A stretch of 64,000 nt of DNA, from NCBI GenBank assembly GCA_045540815.1, contig JAZQHY010000019.1:1-64000 (forward strand), written 5' to 3'. The DNA comes from JAZQHR01 sp045540815 (lineage in GTDB: Bacteria > Bacillota > Clostridia > UMGS1810). How positions within the stretch are numbered: the first letter of the stretch is position 1; every line of letters starts with the position of its first letter. Positions 44,823-53,520 of the stretch are shown in pieces. The position numbers and the translations under genes are program-made. The notes beneath the pieces were generated by a model. That model was given only the letters and a program-made list of their open reading frames with translations, was not told the DNA's origin and made no database searches.

Positions 44823-46081
44823 AACAGATAGATTTAGTTGTAATAGGCGGAGGCCCTGCAGGTATGGCAGCCGCAGTAAGTGCTTATGAAAATGGTATAA
44901 AGGATATACTTATCCTTGAAAGAGACAAGAGCCTTGGTGGTATACTTCAGCAGTGTATCCACAATGGTTTTGGTCTTCACAGATTTGGAGAAGAGTTAAC
45001 AGGACCTGAGTACGCATACAGATATGAAGAAAAGGTTGTAGAGCTTGGTATTCCTTATAAAACAGGTGCAATGGTTACAAACCTTACATCTGACAGATGC
45101 GTTACATACGTTTCTGAAGAAGACGGCGAAGTTACACTTCAGGCTAAAGCAGTTATCCTTGCTATGGGTTGCCGTGAGAGAAGCAGAGGTGCTCTTAATA
45201 TCCCTGGAAGACGTCCTGCAGGTATATACACAGCAGGTACAGCACAGAGATTTGTAAATATCAAAGGTTATATGCCAGGTAAAGAGATTGTAATCCTTGG
45301 TTCAGGTGATATCGGTCTTATTATGGCAAGACGTATGACTCTAGAGGGCGCAAATGTTAAAACTGTTTGCGAGCTTATGCCATATTCAGGCGGTCTAAAC
45401 AGAAATATCGTTCAGTGTCTAAACGACTTTGATATTCCGCTAAGACTTAGCCATACCGTTGTTGAAATCCATGGTAAGGACAGACTTGAGGGTGTTACAA
45501 TCGCAAAGGTTGACGAAAACAGACGTCCAATCGAAGAAACAAAAGAGTATATTCCATGTGATACACTACTACTTTCTTGCGGTCTTATCCCTGAAAACGA
45601 GCTTACAAAGAGTGCAGGCATAGAAATGGACAGAATTACAGGCGGAGCTATAGTTGATGCAAACAGAGAAACTTCTGTAGAGGGTATATTCTCTTGCGGT
45701 AACGTACTTCACGTTCACGACCTTGTTGACTTTGTTTCAGAAGAATCAGAGCTTGCAGGTAGTGCTGCTGCTAAATACATAAACGGCGTGAGCGCAAATG
45801 CAAATAAAAAGATAAACGTAAACGCAAGAAATGGAGTAAGATATACAGTTCCTCAGATGATAAATTCTGATGAAGAAAATGTAAAAATCTACTTCAGAGT
45901 TGCAGACATATATAAGAATGTTACAATAAAAGTAACAGATGGCGAAAATGTTATCTACAAGAAAAACAAACAGAAGGTAGCACCAGGTGAGATGGAAACA
46001 GTTATCTTAAAGCCTGAAATTCTATCTGCTATAGAAAACGGCGAAATATTTGTAGAGCTTGAAATGAGAGGTGACAAATGA
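44819..46081 (+). CDS. NAD(P)/FAD-dependent oxidoreductase, partner of the GlpA-like protein
   Basis: The 420-residue pyridine-nucleotide-disulfide-type flavoprotein has FAD motif VIGGGPAGMAAAVSAYENG, NAD motif EIVILGSGDIGLIMARRM and CIHNGFGLHRFGEELTGPEYA near residue 45. It probably passes electrons from the GlpA-like subunit to NAD. It overlaps both neighbours by 4 nt (ATGA), which indicates tight coupling. Confidence 0.87.
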   Translation: MKQIDLVVIGGGPAGMAAAVSAYENGIKDILILERDKSLGGILQQCIHNGFGLHRFGEELTGPEYAYRYEEKVVELGIPYKTGAMVTNLTSDRCVTYVSEEDGEVTLQAKAVILAMGCRERSRGALNIPGRRPAGIYTAGTAQRFVNIKGYMPGKEIVILGSGDIGLIMARRMTLEGANVKTVCELMPYSGGLNRNIVQCLNDFDIPLRLSHTVVEIHGKDRLEGVTIAKVDENRRPIEETKEYIPCDTLLLSCGLIPENELTKSAGIEMDRITGGAIVDANRETSVEGIFSCGNVLHVHDLVDFVSEESELAGSAAAKYINGVSANANKKINVNARNGVRYTVPQMINSDEENVKIYFRVADIYKNVTIKVTDGENVIYKKNKQKVAPGEMETVILKPEILSAIENGEIFVELEMRGDK

Positions 46082-46422
46082 TGAACTTAACTTGTATAGT
46101 ATGCCCAATGGGTTGTCAGCTTGAGGTTGAACTAGCAGACGGCAAAGTAGTTTCTGTAAAAGGAAACACTTGTCCAAGAGGTGAAAAATACGCGATTGAC
46201 GAATGCACACATCCTACAAGAACTCTTACATCATTTGTAAAAGTAGAAGGATGCGAAATGGCATCTGTTAAATCTGAAGCTGCTCTTCCAAAAGATAAAA
46301 TATTTGACTGCATGAAAGAGATTAATAAAGTTGTTTTAAAAGCACCTGTAAAAATAGGTGATGTAGTAGTTGAAAACATACTTGGCACAGGTGTTAATAT
46401 AGTAGCAACTAAAAACATATAA
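46078..46422 (+). CDS. DUF1667 Cys-rich protein
   Basis: The 114-residue protein has an N-terminal CIVCPMGC (Cys-x2-Cys-x3-Cys) and a fourth Cys in GNTCPRGEKYA, suggesting an iron-sulphur or zinc site. It is regularly found as third partner of the two flavoproteins upstream. It overlaps the previous gene by 4 nt. Confidence 0.88.
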   Translation: MMNLTCIVCPMGCQLEVELADGKVVSVKGNTCPRGEKYAIDECTHPTRTLTSFVKVEGCEMASVKSEAALPKDKIFDCMKEINKVVLKAPVKIGDVVVENILGTGVNIVATKNI

Positions 46423-46452
46423 ACCTTATACAAATAGAGGGAGATAAATATT

Positions 46453-47037
46453 ATGATAAATCTTGATAAATGCCGCATAATAGCAGCTGTTCATAATATG
46501 GAGGAATTTGAAGAAGCCCTTAAATCTAATGTGCAGATAATATTTGCGCTTAGCACAAATATTATGAATATTTCTACATATGTGAAAATGGCTCACGAAA
46601 AGGGCAAAATTATTTTCGTGCACATTGATATGACAAACGGCATTACCAAGGACAGCTTCGGTATGGGATATATTGCAAATACCGGTGTTGATGGTATCAT
46701 AAGCACTCGTACAAATATGATAAGACTTGCAAAAGAACGCGGACTAAAGACTGTTCAGAGGCTTTTCATTATAGATGCACAGTCTATAAAGACATCTGTA
46801 GAGTCTGCAAAAATGCATAAGCCTGATTTTATAGAGATTATGCCGGGTATTGTTCCAAAATCTGTTATTCGATTTAAGGAAAATTTAAATATTCCTATTA
46901 TTACAGGCGGTCTTATAGAAACAAAAGATGAGATAAAAGCTGTCATAGAAGCTGGTGCAGCAGCTATATCTACATCTAAGCAGGAATTATGGTATGAATG
47001 CATTAATGCAGAGGAGACAAATACAGATGAGCATTAA
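46453..47037 (+). CDS. glpP: Glycerol-3-phosphate-responsive antiterminator
   Basis: The 194-residue TIM-barrel-like GlpP family protein has VHIDMTNGITKDSFGMGYI, GVDGIISTRTNMIRLAK, FIEIMPGIVPKSV and ITGGLIETKDEI (phosphate binding). In Bacillus GlpP with G3P stabilises mRNA leaders and prevents termination at glp genes. Here it is in the operon it should control, giving a positive feedback loop. AGAGGGAGA precedes ATG 46453. Confidence 0.9.
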   Translation: MINLDKCRIIAAVHNMEEFEEALKSNVQIIFALSTNIMNISTYVKMAHEKGKIIFVHIDMTNGITKDSFGMGYIANTGVDGIISTRTNMIRLAKERGLKTVQRLFIIDAQSIKTSVESAKMHKPDFIEIMPGIVPKSVIRFKENLNIPIITGGLIETKDEIKAVIEAGAAAISTSKQELWYECINAEETNTDEH

Positions 47038-47818
47038 AGATAAAAAACTATTTTTACTTGATATGGATGGTACCATTTATCTTGGGAACAGACTTTTTGA
47101 CGGTACACTTGACTTTCTAAACCTTATAAAAAATACAGGCAGAAGAGCAATGTTCCTTACAAACAACTCATCAAAAAGCCTTGATAAATACGTTGAAAAA
47201 CTGAATGGTATGGGTATCGATGTAAACCGAGAGGATTTTTTAAGTTCTGTTCAGGCAACCGTTAAATTCCTTAAAGAAAATTACGGTGATAAAAAGATTT
47301 ATGCGCTTGGTACAGAATCTTTCAAAAAAGAGCTTATAGAGTCGGGACTTAATATTACCGATAATGTAGAAGATGGTATAAAGTGCCTTATTATGGGATT
47401 TGATACTGAACTTACATTTAAAAAGCTTGAAGATGCGTGTATTATACTTGGTGATGAAAATGTAGACTATATAGCTACAAACCCAGACCTTGTATGTCCT
47501 ACAGAATTTGGTTCAGTACCTGATTGTGGTTCGGTAAGTATTATGCTTAAAAATGCCACAGGCAGATACCCTAAATTTATAGGTAAACCACAGCCTGAAA
47601 TGATAAACCTTGCCGTTGAAAAAAGCGGATTTACCAAGGAAGAAACTTGTATTATGGGCGATAGATTATACACAGACATCGCAAGTGGTATAAATGCAGG
47701 CGTAAGCACCATATTTGTGCTTAGCGGCGAAGGTACTATGAAAGACGTTGAAGAAGGCGAGTGGAAGCCTGAGTTCATATATGAAAACATAAGAGAAGTT
47801 TATAACGATTTGGTGTGA
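47027..47818 (+). CDS. HAD-IIA family phosphatase
   Basis: The 263-residue protein is a NagD/PGP-type HAD: motif I LLDMDGTIYLGN, motif II LTNNSS, motif III Lys in IGKPQPEM, motif IV IMGDRLYTDIASG. A C2 cap lies between. Members remove phosphate from small sugars, nucleotides, phosphoglycolate or glycerol-3-phosphate. Its place after glpP, with an 11-nt overlap and GAGGAG before ATG 47027, makes G3P plausible. Confidence 0.85.
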   Translation: MSIKDKKLFLLDMDGTIYLGNRLFDGTLDFLNLIKNTGRRAMFLTNNSSKSLDKYVEKLNGMGIDVNREDFLSSVQATVKFLKENYGDKKIYALGTESFKKELIESGLNITDNVEDGIKCLIMGFDTELTFKKLEDACIILGDENVDYIATNPDLVCPTEFGSVPDCGSVSIMLKNATGRYPKFIGKPQPEMINLAVEKSGFTKEETCIMGDRLYTDIASGINAGVSTIFVLSGEGTMKDVEEGEWKPEFIYENIREVYNDLV

Positions 47819-47836
47819 TTAATTTTTAAATAAAAT

Positions 47837-47860
47837 AAAAATCGTTCTTTCGATTTTTTA
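47837..47860 (+). terminator. Terminator of the G3P operon
   Basis: AAAAATCG pairs with CGATTTTT across TTCTTT. Confidence 0.75.
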
Positions 47861-47924
47861 TCACAAATATTTATTATTAATTAATCATTAATTACTTTGC
47901 CTATTCCACCATAAAATTATATTA

Positions 47925-47972
47925 ACGTAGAAGCCGTTCGGAATTATTTCCGGGCGGCTTTTACGTTTTATT
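47925..47972. terminator. Second, long hairpin (terminator or repeat)
   Basis: A 19-bp stem (47925-47943 with 47948-47966, three G-T wobbles, no mismatch) with a 4-base loop, then TTTTATT. It is unusually long for a terminator and could belong to a dispersed palindrome. Confidence 0.6.
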
Positions 47973-47973
47973 G

Positions 47974-48002
47974 TTGCAAAATGAAGTTTGAGGGTGTATA
48001 AT
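47974..48002 (+). promoter_or_regulatory. Promoter of murT
   Basis: TTGCAA, 17-bp spacer, TATAAT. Confidence 0.65.
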
Positions 48003-48053
48003 ATAAAACTGTAAAAATGATATAATAAATTTATATGTTTAAAATAAATAAGC

Positions 48054-48126
48054 CGCCGACAAAAAGTTATCGGCGACTCAAGTAAAGGGGGTCTTTAATG
48101 TTATCCTTTAGATGTCATTAATAGAC
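48054..48126 (+). other. Structured murT 5' leader
   Basis: Two hairpins follow the promoter: CGCCGA/TCGGCG (48054-48075) and GTCTTTAATG (48091-48100) with CATTAATAGAC (48116-48126). There is no T run, so they are not a terminator; the leader of ~175 nt may control translation or stability. The 47819-48182 gap contains only this leader, the promoter and the two hairpins above. Confidence 0.45.
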
Positions 48127-48182
48127 TTTCCTGATTTATTTGATTTTATACAATATTTTTGAAAAAAGGTGAGATACAGTTT

Positions 48183-49514
48183 ATGAGAACACTATTTAGT
48201 ATATGGATTGCAAAATTCGCAATATTTGTAAGTAAAATGCTCGGTAAAAAAGGAAGTTCGGGCGCAGGTGAACTGGCACTTAAAATTCAGCCGAAAATTT
48301 TAAAAATACTAGCATCTAAGGTTAAAAAAGATATTATTCTTGTGTGTGGTACAAATGGCAAAACCACAACAAACAACCTTATCTATTCGCTTATCACAAG
48401 TACAGGTGCAAAGGTTGTGTGTAACAATATTGGTGCAAATATGATAATGGGTGTGGCAAATGCGTTTATCGATTCGTGTGATATTTTTGGTCGCCTTAAT
48501 GCCGATTATGCAGTACTTGAGTGTGACGAGGCGAGCGTTCGTCATATAGTAAATCACTTAACGCCGTCAAAAATCGTTATAACAAATCTGTTTCGCGATC
48601 AGGTTGACCGCTATGGTGAGGTAGATGCCACAGCTAAGCTTTTAGACGAGGCGTTCCAAAAGGTTAAAGATGTTACATTAATCCTTAATGCAGACGATCC
48701 CGCAAGTGCGCATTTTGGCAAAAAATATAGCGCTGTATATTACGGAATAGATGGAAAATACTGCGATGATACTTGTGATGGCAATGAAGGAAAATACTGT
48801 TTCTTCTGCGGTGAAGAACTTACCTATAACTATCATCATTATAGTCAGCTTGGTGATTACGAGTGTGAGAAATGTGGTTTCAAACGTCCTAAACCGCAGT
48901 ATATGGCGGATAATGTTGACCTTTCAGAAGGAATGAAATTTGACATTCACTTTGGTGGTATGACAAAGCAAATGAACTTAAACTACCGAGGCTTTTACAA
49001 CGTTTATAACATTCTTGCATCGTTTGCAGTATATGATATGCTTAATCTTCCAATCGAAAACACAGATGATGTGTTTAACTCATACAAACCACAGATAGGA
49101 AGAATGGAAGAGTTTAATATCGGTAAGAAGGTAATACTTAACCTTGCCAAAAACCCTGCAGGATTTAATCAGGCTATCGATACTGTTGGAAATGATAAGT
49201 GTGAAAAAGACATAATAATTGCCGTTAATGCAAAGCCGTCTGATGGTACAGACATTTCGTGGATTAATGATGTCAATTTTGAAAAATTAAACGATTTAGA
49301 ATGCGTAAATGTATATTCGGGTGGCGAAAAAAGAGAAGAACTTTCGCAAAGATTAAAGAGTGCAAATGTAAATTTAGTTAACACAATTGATATTACAAAG
49401 GATAAGCTTTCAGAGATTATCTTATCGTCAGACAGAACGCTTTATTTACTTGTAAATTATACAGTGCTTTTTGATACACAGACAATCCTTAAAGAACTGG
49501 AAGAAGGAAGATAA
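48183..49514 (+). CDS. murT: MurT-like lipid II isoglutaminyl synthase subunit
   Basis: The 443-residue Mur-ligase-type protein has ATP motif VCGTNGKTTTNNL (residues ~59-71) and an inserted Cys4 zinc ribbon (CFFCGEEL...CEKCGFKRP, ~212-244). The C-terminal DUF1727 domain follows (GRMEEFNIGKK, NLAKNPAGFNQ). MurT with the glutaminase GatD amidates D-Glu in peptidoglycan. gatD normally adjoins murT, yet none is found here. ATG 48183 has AAAGGTGAG about 9 nt upstream; a TTG at 48159 lacks an RBS. Confidence 0.9.
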   Translation: MRTLFSIWIAKFAIFVSKMLGKKGSSGAGELALKIQPKILKILASKVKKDIILVCGTNGKTTTNNLIYSLITSTGAKVVCNNIGANMIMGVANAFIDSCDIFGRLNADYAVLECDEASVRHIVNHLTPSKIVITNLFRDQVDRYGEVDATAKLLDEAFQKVKDVTLILNADDPASAHFGKKYSAVYYGIDGKYCDDTCDGNEGKYCFFCGEELTYNYHHYSQLGDYECEKCGFKRPKPQYMADNVDLSEGMKFDIHFGGMTKQMNLNYRGFYNVYNILASFAVYDMLNLPIENTDDVFNSYKPQIGRMEEFNIGKKVILNLAKNPAGFNQAIDTVGNDKCEKDIIIAVNAKPSDGTDISWINDVNFEKLNDLECVNVYSGGEKREELSQRLKSANVNLVNTIDITKDKLSEIILSSDRTLYLLVNYTVLFDTQTILKELEEGR

Positions 49515-49549
49515 ACAAACGGCAGTCGTATGCTAATAAAAGAAATGTG

Positions 49550-49578
49550 TTGACAAAAAACAACGTTTAACGTATAAT
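49550..49578 (+). promoter_or_regulatory. Consensus promoter of the trpB leader
   Basis: TTGACA, exactly 17 bp, TATAAT: a perfect sigma-A consensus. Transcription should begin near 49585, at the first GAG of the repeat array. Confidence 0.85.
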
Positions 49579-49581
49579 ATT

Positions 49582-49633
49582 TAGTGAGATTAGATTAGTT
49601 TAGAGAAGATAAGTTTTGAATAGACGAGATTAG
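49582..49633 (+). promoter_or_regulatory. NAG-triplet array resembling a TRAP binding site
   Basis: Triplets begin at 49586 GAG, 49591 TAG, 49596 TAG, 49601 TAG, 49606 AAG, 49611 AAG, (49616 TTG), 49621 TAG, 49626 GAG and 49631 TAG: an exact 5-nt period with 2-nt spacers and one degenerate slot. A further TAG lies at 49582, at or just before the start point. TRAP, an 11-subunit ring, binds about eleven G/UAG repeats spaced 2-3 nt in trp leaders. No Trp-codon leader peptide or T-box is present. Confidence 0.7.
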
Positions 49634-49654
49634 TGTATATTTATGACTATAACT

Positions 49655-49694
49655 ATGCCTTTCAGGACTTGTCATGCTCTGAAAGGTATTTTTA
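49655..49694 (+). terminator. trpB leader terminator (attenuator)
   Basis: ATGCCTTTCAG (49655-49665) pairs with CTGAAAGGTAT (49679-49689), one G-T, loop of 13 bases, then TTTT. It stands 22 nt after the NAG array and 40 nt before trpB. Confidence 0.85.
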
Positions 49695-49732
49695 TGTGAC
49701 AGATGTCGCATTATAGAAAGGAAAGAGATTAG

Positions 49733-50974
49733 ATGAGAAGTTATAAGGAATTTGAAAATTATTTAAAGGAATATCCAAATAAAGATGGATACTTTGGCGA
49801 GTACGGTGGTTCGTTTCAGGCAAGTGAACTTATCGAAGCATTTAAAGAGGCAGACGATGCATATGAGGCTATTTGCCATTCGGCACAGTTTATAAACGAG
49901 CTTCGAAGAATTCGTAAAGAATTCCAAGGCAGGCCTACTCCTGTATACCATTGTGAAAGACTTTCAAAGATATTCGGCAACTGCCAGATATACATAAAGA
50001 GAGAAGATTTGAATCACACAGGCGCGCATAAATTAAATCACTGTATGGGTGAAGGACTTCTTGCTAAATATATGGGCAAGAAGAAAATTATTGCAGAAAC
50101 AGGTGCAGGTCAGCACGGTGTTGCCATCGCTACTGCCGCTGCATATTTCGGTATGGAATGTGACGTGTATATGGGTGAGGTTGATATAGCAAAACAGCAT
50201 CCAAACGTTATCAGAATGAAAATGCTTGGTGCAAATGTTGTTCCTGTAACAAAGGGACTTAAGACGCTTAAAGAAGCATGCGACGCAGCATTTGAGGCTT
50301 ACTTAAATGAATACAAAGACGCAATCTACTGCATAGGTACAGCTGCAGGTCCGCATCCGTTTCCTAAAATGGTTAGGGATTTTCAGTCGGTTATCGGTAT
50401 AGAGGCAAGAGAGCAGTTCTTGGAAATGACAGGTATTATGCCTGACGCGGTTTGTGCTTGCGTAGGCGGAGGATCAAACTCACTTGGTATGTTTACCCCG
50501 TTCCTAGCTGATCCTGTTGAAATATACGGTGTTGAGCCGCTTGGAAGAGGTTCAAATGTAGGTGATCACGCAGCTACTATGGCTTACGGCACAAAGGGTA
50601 TCATTCACGGATATCAGAGTTATGTTCTTCAGGACGAAAACGGCGAGCCGCTACCTGTATATTCAATCGCAAGCGGTCTTGACTATCCGGGTGTTGGCCC
50701 TGAACACGCTCATCTTAGAGATATGGGCAGAGTTCATTATGATACTGTATCGGATGAAGAGGCTATGGAAGCATTCTTCCTTCTTTCAAGATACGAAGGA
50801 ATTATCCCTGCTATCGAGAGCGCACACGCAGTTGCTTATGCTATACGTTATGCAAAGGAGCATAAAACAGGCTCAATTCTAGCTTGCCTATCAGGTCGTG
50901 GTGACAAGGATATAGATTACGTTTACGAAAACTATGGCTGTGGCGAGAAATTTAAACTTGACTATGAAGTATAA
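49733..50974 (+). CDS. trpB: Tryptophan synthase beta chain
   Basis: The 413-residue protein has the N-terminal [11 protein letters not shown]-lysine motif [11 protein letters not shown] (about residue 95), [10 protein letters not shown], the phosphate loop [12 protein letters not shown] and the C-terminal LSGRGDKD. It condenses indole with serine. It is alone: no trpA or other trp gene adjoins. It could act as indole salvage enzyme or pair with a distant TrpA. AGGAAAGAG lies upstream of ATG 49733. The leader suggests tryptophan-dependent attenuation. Confidence 0.94.
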   Translation: MRSYKEFENYLKEYPNKDGYFGEYGGSFQASELIEAFKEADDAYEAICHSAQFINELRRIRKEFQGRPTPVYHCERLSKIFGNCQIYIKREDLNHTGAHKLNHCMGEGLLAKYMGKKKIIAETGAGQHGVAIATAAAYFGMECDVYMGEVDIAKQHPNVIRMKMLGANVVPVTKGLKTLKEACDAAFEAYLNEYKDAIYCIGTAAGPHPFPKMVRDFQSVIGIEAREQFLEMTGIMPDAVCACVGGGSNSLGMFTPFLADPVEIYGVEPLGRGSNVGDHAATMAYGTKGIIHGYQSYVLQDENGEPLPVYSIASGLDYPGVGPEHAHLRDMGRVHYDTVSDEEAMEAFFLLSRYEGIIPAIESAHAVAYAIRYAKEHKTGSILACLSGRGDKDIDYVYENYGCGEKFKLDYEV

Positions 50975-50982
50975 AAATGTTG

Positions 50983-51018
50983 GGTTTATGCATAGAAAAA
51001 GTGCATAAACCTCTTTTT
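50983..51018 (+). terminator. Terminator of trpB
   Basis: GGTTTATGCA (50983-50992) pairs perfectly with TGCATAAACC (51002-51011), then TCTTTTT. Confidence 0.9.
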
Positions 51019-51071
51019 ATGCATAAATTCTCATATAATATACAGTAAAAGTTTTAAATATGTATTTTTGG

Positions 51072-51101
51072 TTGACAGAAAGCAAATTAAAGGTGTATAA
51101 T
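51072..51101 (+). promoter_or_regulatory. Promoter of the amino-acid ABC transporter
   Basis: TTGACA, 18-bp spacer, TATAAT. Confidence 0.75.
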
Positions 51102-51139
51102 GTGCGTAGAATTATAAAATAAAAACGGGGGTTTTAATT

Positions 51140-51898
51140 ATGAAAAAAATATTAGCATTAACACTTGCACTTGTAATGTGTCTTGCTATGTTTGCAGGAT
51201 GCGGTGCGAAAAATGACAATGTTCTAACAATGGCTACAAACGCAGAGTTCCCTCCATATGAATTTATGGAAGACGGAAAAGTAGTTGGTATAGACGCTGA
51301 AATTGCTCAGGCTATCTCAACAAAGCTTGGCAAAGAGTTGAAAATCGAAAATGTTGATTTCGATTCACTTATCCCTGGCGTTCAGACAAACAAATACGAT
51401 TTCGTTATGGCAGGTATGACTGTTACAGACGAAAGAAAAGAACAGGTTGATTTTACACAGACTTACGCTACAGGCGTACAGGTTATCATTGTTAAAGAAG
51501 GCTCAGCTATAACTACAGCTGACGACCTATTTAAAGACGGCGCTAATAATAAAATTGGTGTTCAGCTTGCTACAACTGGTGACCTTTATTGTACTTGGGA
51601 TATCGAAGACGAAGGTCTTGGAAAAGTTGAAAGATATAACAAGGGTGCAGATGCTGTTATGGCACTTACATCAGGTAAAGTTGACTGCGTTGTTATCGAC
51701 AACGAACCTGCAAAGGTATTTGTTGAAAACAACCCTGGTCTAAAGATTCTTGACACAGAGTACATAACAGAAGATTATGCAGCAGCAGTTTCTAAAGAAA
51801 ACCCAGAACTTCTAGCGGAAATCGACAAAGCTCTAGGCGAACTTATCGCTGACGGCACAGTTGCAGGTATAATCGAAAAATATATCCCTGCTGAATAA
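51140..51898 (+). CDS. Amino-acid ABC transporter substrate-binding lipoprotein
   Basis: The 252-residue protein has a lipoprotein signal peptide with lipobox MFAGC (Cys ~21). A family 3 solute-binding domain follows (NAEFPPYEFMEDGKVVGIDAEIAQAI, DFVMAGMTVTDERK, VDCVVIDNEPA). It captures a polar or basic amino acid outside the membrane; the specificity is not clear. A stem-loop separates it from the permease, allowing a higher level of the binding protein. Confidence 0.92.
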   Translation: MKKILALTLALVMCLAMFAGCGAKNDNVLTMATNAEFPPYEFMEDGKVVGIDAEIAQAISTKLGKELKIENVDFDSLIPGVQTNKYDFVMAGMTVTDERKEQVDFTQTYATGVQVIIVKEGSAITTADDLFKDGANNKIGVQLATTGDLYCTWDIEDEGLGKVERYNKGADAVMALTSGKVDCVVIDNEPAKVFVENNPGLKILDTEYITEDYAAAVSKENPELLAEIDKALGELIADGTVAGIIEKYIPAE

Positions 51899-51913
51899 TT
51901 TTGAAAAGTTTAG

Positions 51914-51940
51914 AGGGCTGGTGAGTAATCAGCCCTTTAA
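51914..51940 (+). terminator. Intercistronic stem-loop, partial terminator
   Basis: AGGGCTG (51914-51920) pairs with CAGCCCT (51930-51936); the following T tract is weak. Such stem-loops after a binding-protein gene commonly protect mRNA or lower downstream expression. Confidence 0.6.
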
Positions 51941-51963
51941 TTATGTAGAAAGGAACTTTTAAA

Positions 51964-52692
51964 ATGCCTGAATGGATTTTAAAATTAGTTAAAGATTTTA
52001 ACACCGCATTTATAGTGGATAACCGTTGGAAATACATAACTGAAGGTATCGGTAATACTCTTATATTAACCTTCTTTGCTCTTATACTTGGCGTTGTTCT
52101 CGGTGTGGTAATCGCTGCTATAAGGACCACTTATGACAAGCAGTATGCAGAAATGCGCTCGAAGCTTGCAAAATTTCTTTTGTCGATAGGTAACATCATA
52201 AGCAGAATATACTTAACTGTTATCAGAGGTACTCCTGCTATGGTGCAGATACTTATCATATTCTTCATCATAATGGCAAGCTCAGATAACAAAATGCTAT
52301 GTGGTATTATCGCATTTGGTATAAACTCAGGTGCGTATGTTGCTGAGATTATAAGAGGCGGCATTATGAGTATAGATGCAGGACAGACAGAGGCTGGAAG
52401 GTCACTTGGTTTTAACTATATGCAGACAATGTGGTTTATAGTTCTTCCGCAGACATTTAAAAATATCTTGCCTGCGCTTGCAAATGAATTTATAGTATTA
52501 CTAAAAGAAACCGCTATAGCAGGATATGTTGGAGTTACAGACCTCACAAGAGGTGCAAATATCATAAGAGGTATTACATACCAGAGCTTCTGGCCACTTG
52601 TGGCAATAGCAGCTATTTATCTTGTTATGGTACTGTTCTTCACGTGGCTTGTTGATGTACTTGAAAGGAGGCTGAGAAAGAGTGAAAGATAA
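51964..52692 (+). CDS. Amino-acid ABC transporter permease
   Basis: The 242-residue HisM-type permease has about five membrane segments and the EAA loop ([33 protein letters not shown], about 139-172) that contacts the ATPase. AAAGGAAC precedes ATG 51964. It overlaps the ATPase gene by 11 nt. Confidence 0.93.
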   Translation: MPEWILKLVKDFNTAFIVDNRWKYITEGIGNTLILTFFALILGVVLGVVIAAIRTTYDKQYAEMRSKLAKFLLSIGNIISRIYLTVIRGTPAMVQILIIFFIIMASSDNKMLCGIIAFGINSGAYVAEIIRGGIMSIDAGQTEAGRSLGFNYMQTMWFIVLPQTFKNILPALANEFIVLLKETAIAGYVGVTDLTRGANIIRGITYQSFWPLVAIAAIYLVMVLFFTWLVDVLERRLRKSER

Positions 52693-53425
52693 TTATATCA
52701 TTGAAACTCGCGCTCTTTGCAAGTATTATAAAGGCGGGGAGATTAAAGCACTTCATAAGGTTGATTCACAGATAAAACAAGGCGAGGTGGTTGTAGTAAT
52801 CGGCCCATCGGGTAGCGGTAAATCAACATTCCTTCGTTCACTAAACCTTCTTGAAACAGCAACTAGTGGACAGGTGTTCTTTGAAGGAACAGATATTACT
52901 GACCCTAAAACAAATATAAACATTCACCGTCAGAAGATGGGTATGGTGTTCCAGCAGTTTAACCTGTTTCCGCATATGACAGTTTTGAAAAATATGACAT
53001 TAGCACCTGTGAAATTACTTAAAATGAGTCAAAATGATGCAGAGAAGAAAGCAATGGAATTGCTCGAAAAGGTAGGTCTTGCTTCCAGAGCGGACGCGTA
53101 TCCGTCTCAGCTTTCTGGCGGACAAAAGCAGAGGGTCGCAATAGTAAGAGCGCTATGTATGAACCCTGATGTAATGCTTTTTGACGAGCCTACGAGTGCA
53201 CTTGACCCTGAAATGGTTGGCGAGGTTTTAAACGTTATGAAATCTCTTGCAGCAGATGGTATGACTATGGTTGTTGTAACTCACGAAATGGGTTTTGCGC
53301 GCGAGGTTGCAGACAGAGTAATATTTATGTCTGAAGGTCAGATTGTCGAGGAGGGAACTCCTGAGGAGATATTTTCTAGTCCAAAAGACGAACGCACAAA
53401 GCAGTTTTTGCAGTGTGTACTGTAA
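52682..53425 (+). CDS. Amino-acid ABC transporter ATP-binding protein
   Basis: The 247-residue GlnQ-type ATPase has Walker [12 protein letters not shown]-loop [11 protein letters not shown], signature LSGGQKQR, Walker [13 protein letters not shown] and the H-loop VVTHEMG. The start is GTG 52682, with AAGGAGG 11 nt upstream inside the permease gene. Confidence 0.94.
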   Translation: MKDNYIIETRALCKYYKGGEIKALHKVDSQIKQGEVVVVIGPSGSGKSTFLRSLNLLETATSGQVFFEGTDITDPKTNINIHRQKMGMVFQQFNLFPHMTVLKNMTLAPVKLLKMSQNDAEKKAMELLEKVGLASRADAYPSQLSGGQKQRVAIVRALCMNPDVMLFDEPTSALDPEMVGEVLNVMKSLAADGMTMVVVTHEMGFAREVADRVIFMSEGQIVEEGTPEEIFSSPKDERTKQFLQCVL

Positions 53426-53442
53426 TCGAATAATTATAAATT

Positions 53443-53469
53443 AAAAGGCTGATTGTATCAGCCTTTTTT
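53443..53469 (+). terminator. Terminator of the amino-acid ABC transporter operon
   Basis: AAAAGGCTGA (53443-53452) pairs perfectly with TCAGCCTTTT (53458-53467), then TT. Confidence 0.9.
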
Positions 53470-53500
53470 GCATATTTATTTCCGTGAATTCATATACATT
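53470..53500 (+). promoter_or_regulatory. Sigma-E-like (mother-cell) promoter candidate
   Basis: GCATATT (53470-53476), 14 bp, CATATACA (53491-53498). It fits the Bacillus sigma-E pattern (-35 GMATATT, N14, -10 CATACAMT) exactly at -35 and at 6 of 8 positions at -10. The spoIVF operon of Bacillus is sigma-E dependent, which fits the genes downstream. Confidence 0.5.
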
Positions 53501-53520
53501 TATTTGTAGAGGTGATAAGT

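Noticed and set aside
49585..49732. T-box or Trp-codon leader peptide before trpB
   Set aside because: No T-box consensus (TGGNACCGCG-type) and no TGG codons in any leader frame; the NAG array explains the leader better.
47027..49732. Hidden gatD near murT
   Set aside because: No frame with a class I glutaminase nucleophile motif was found between the HAD gene and trpB.
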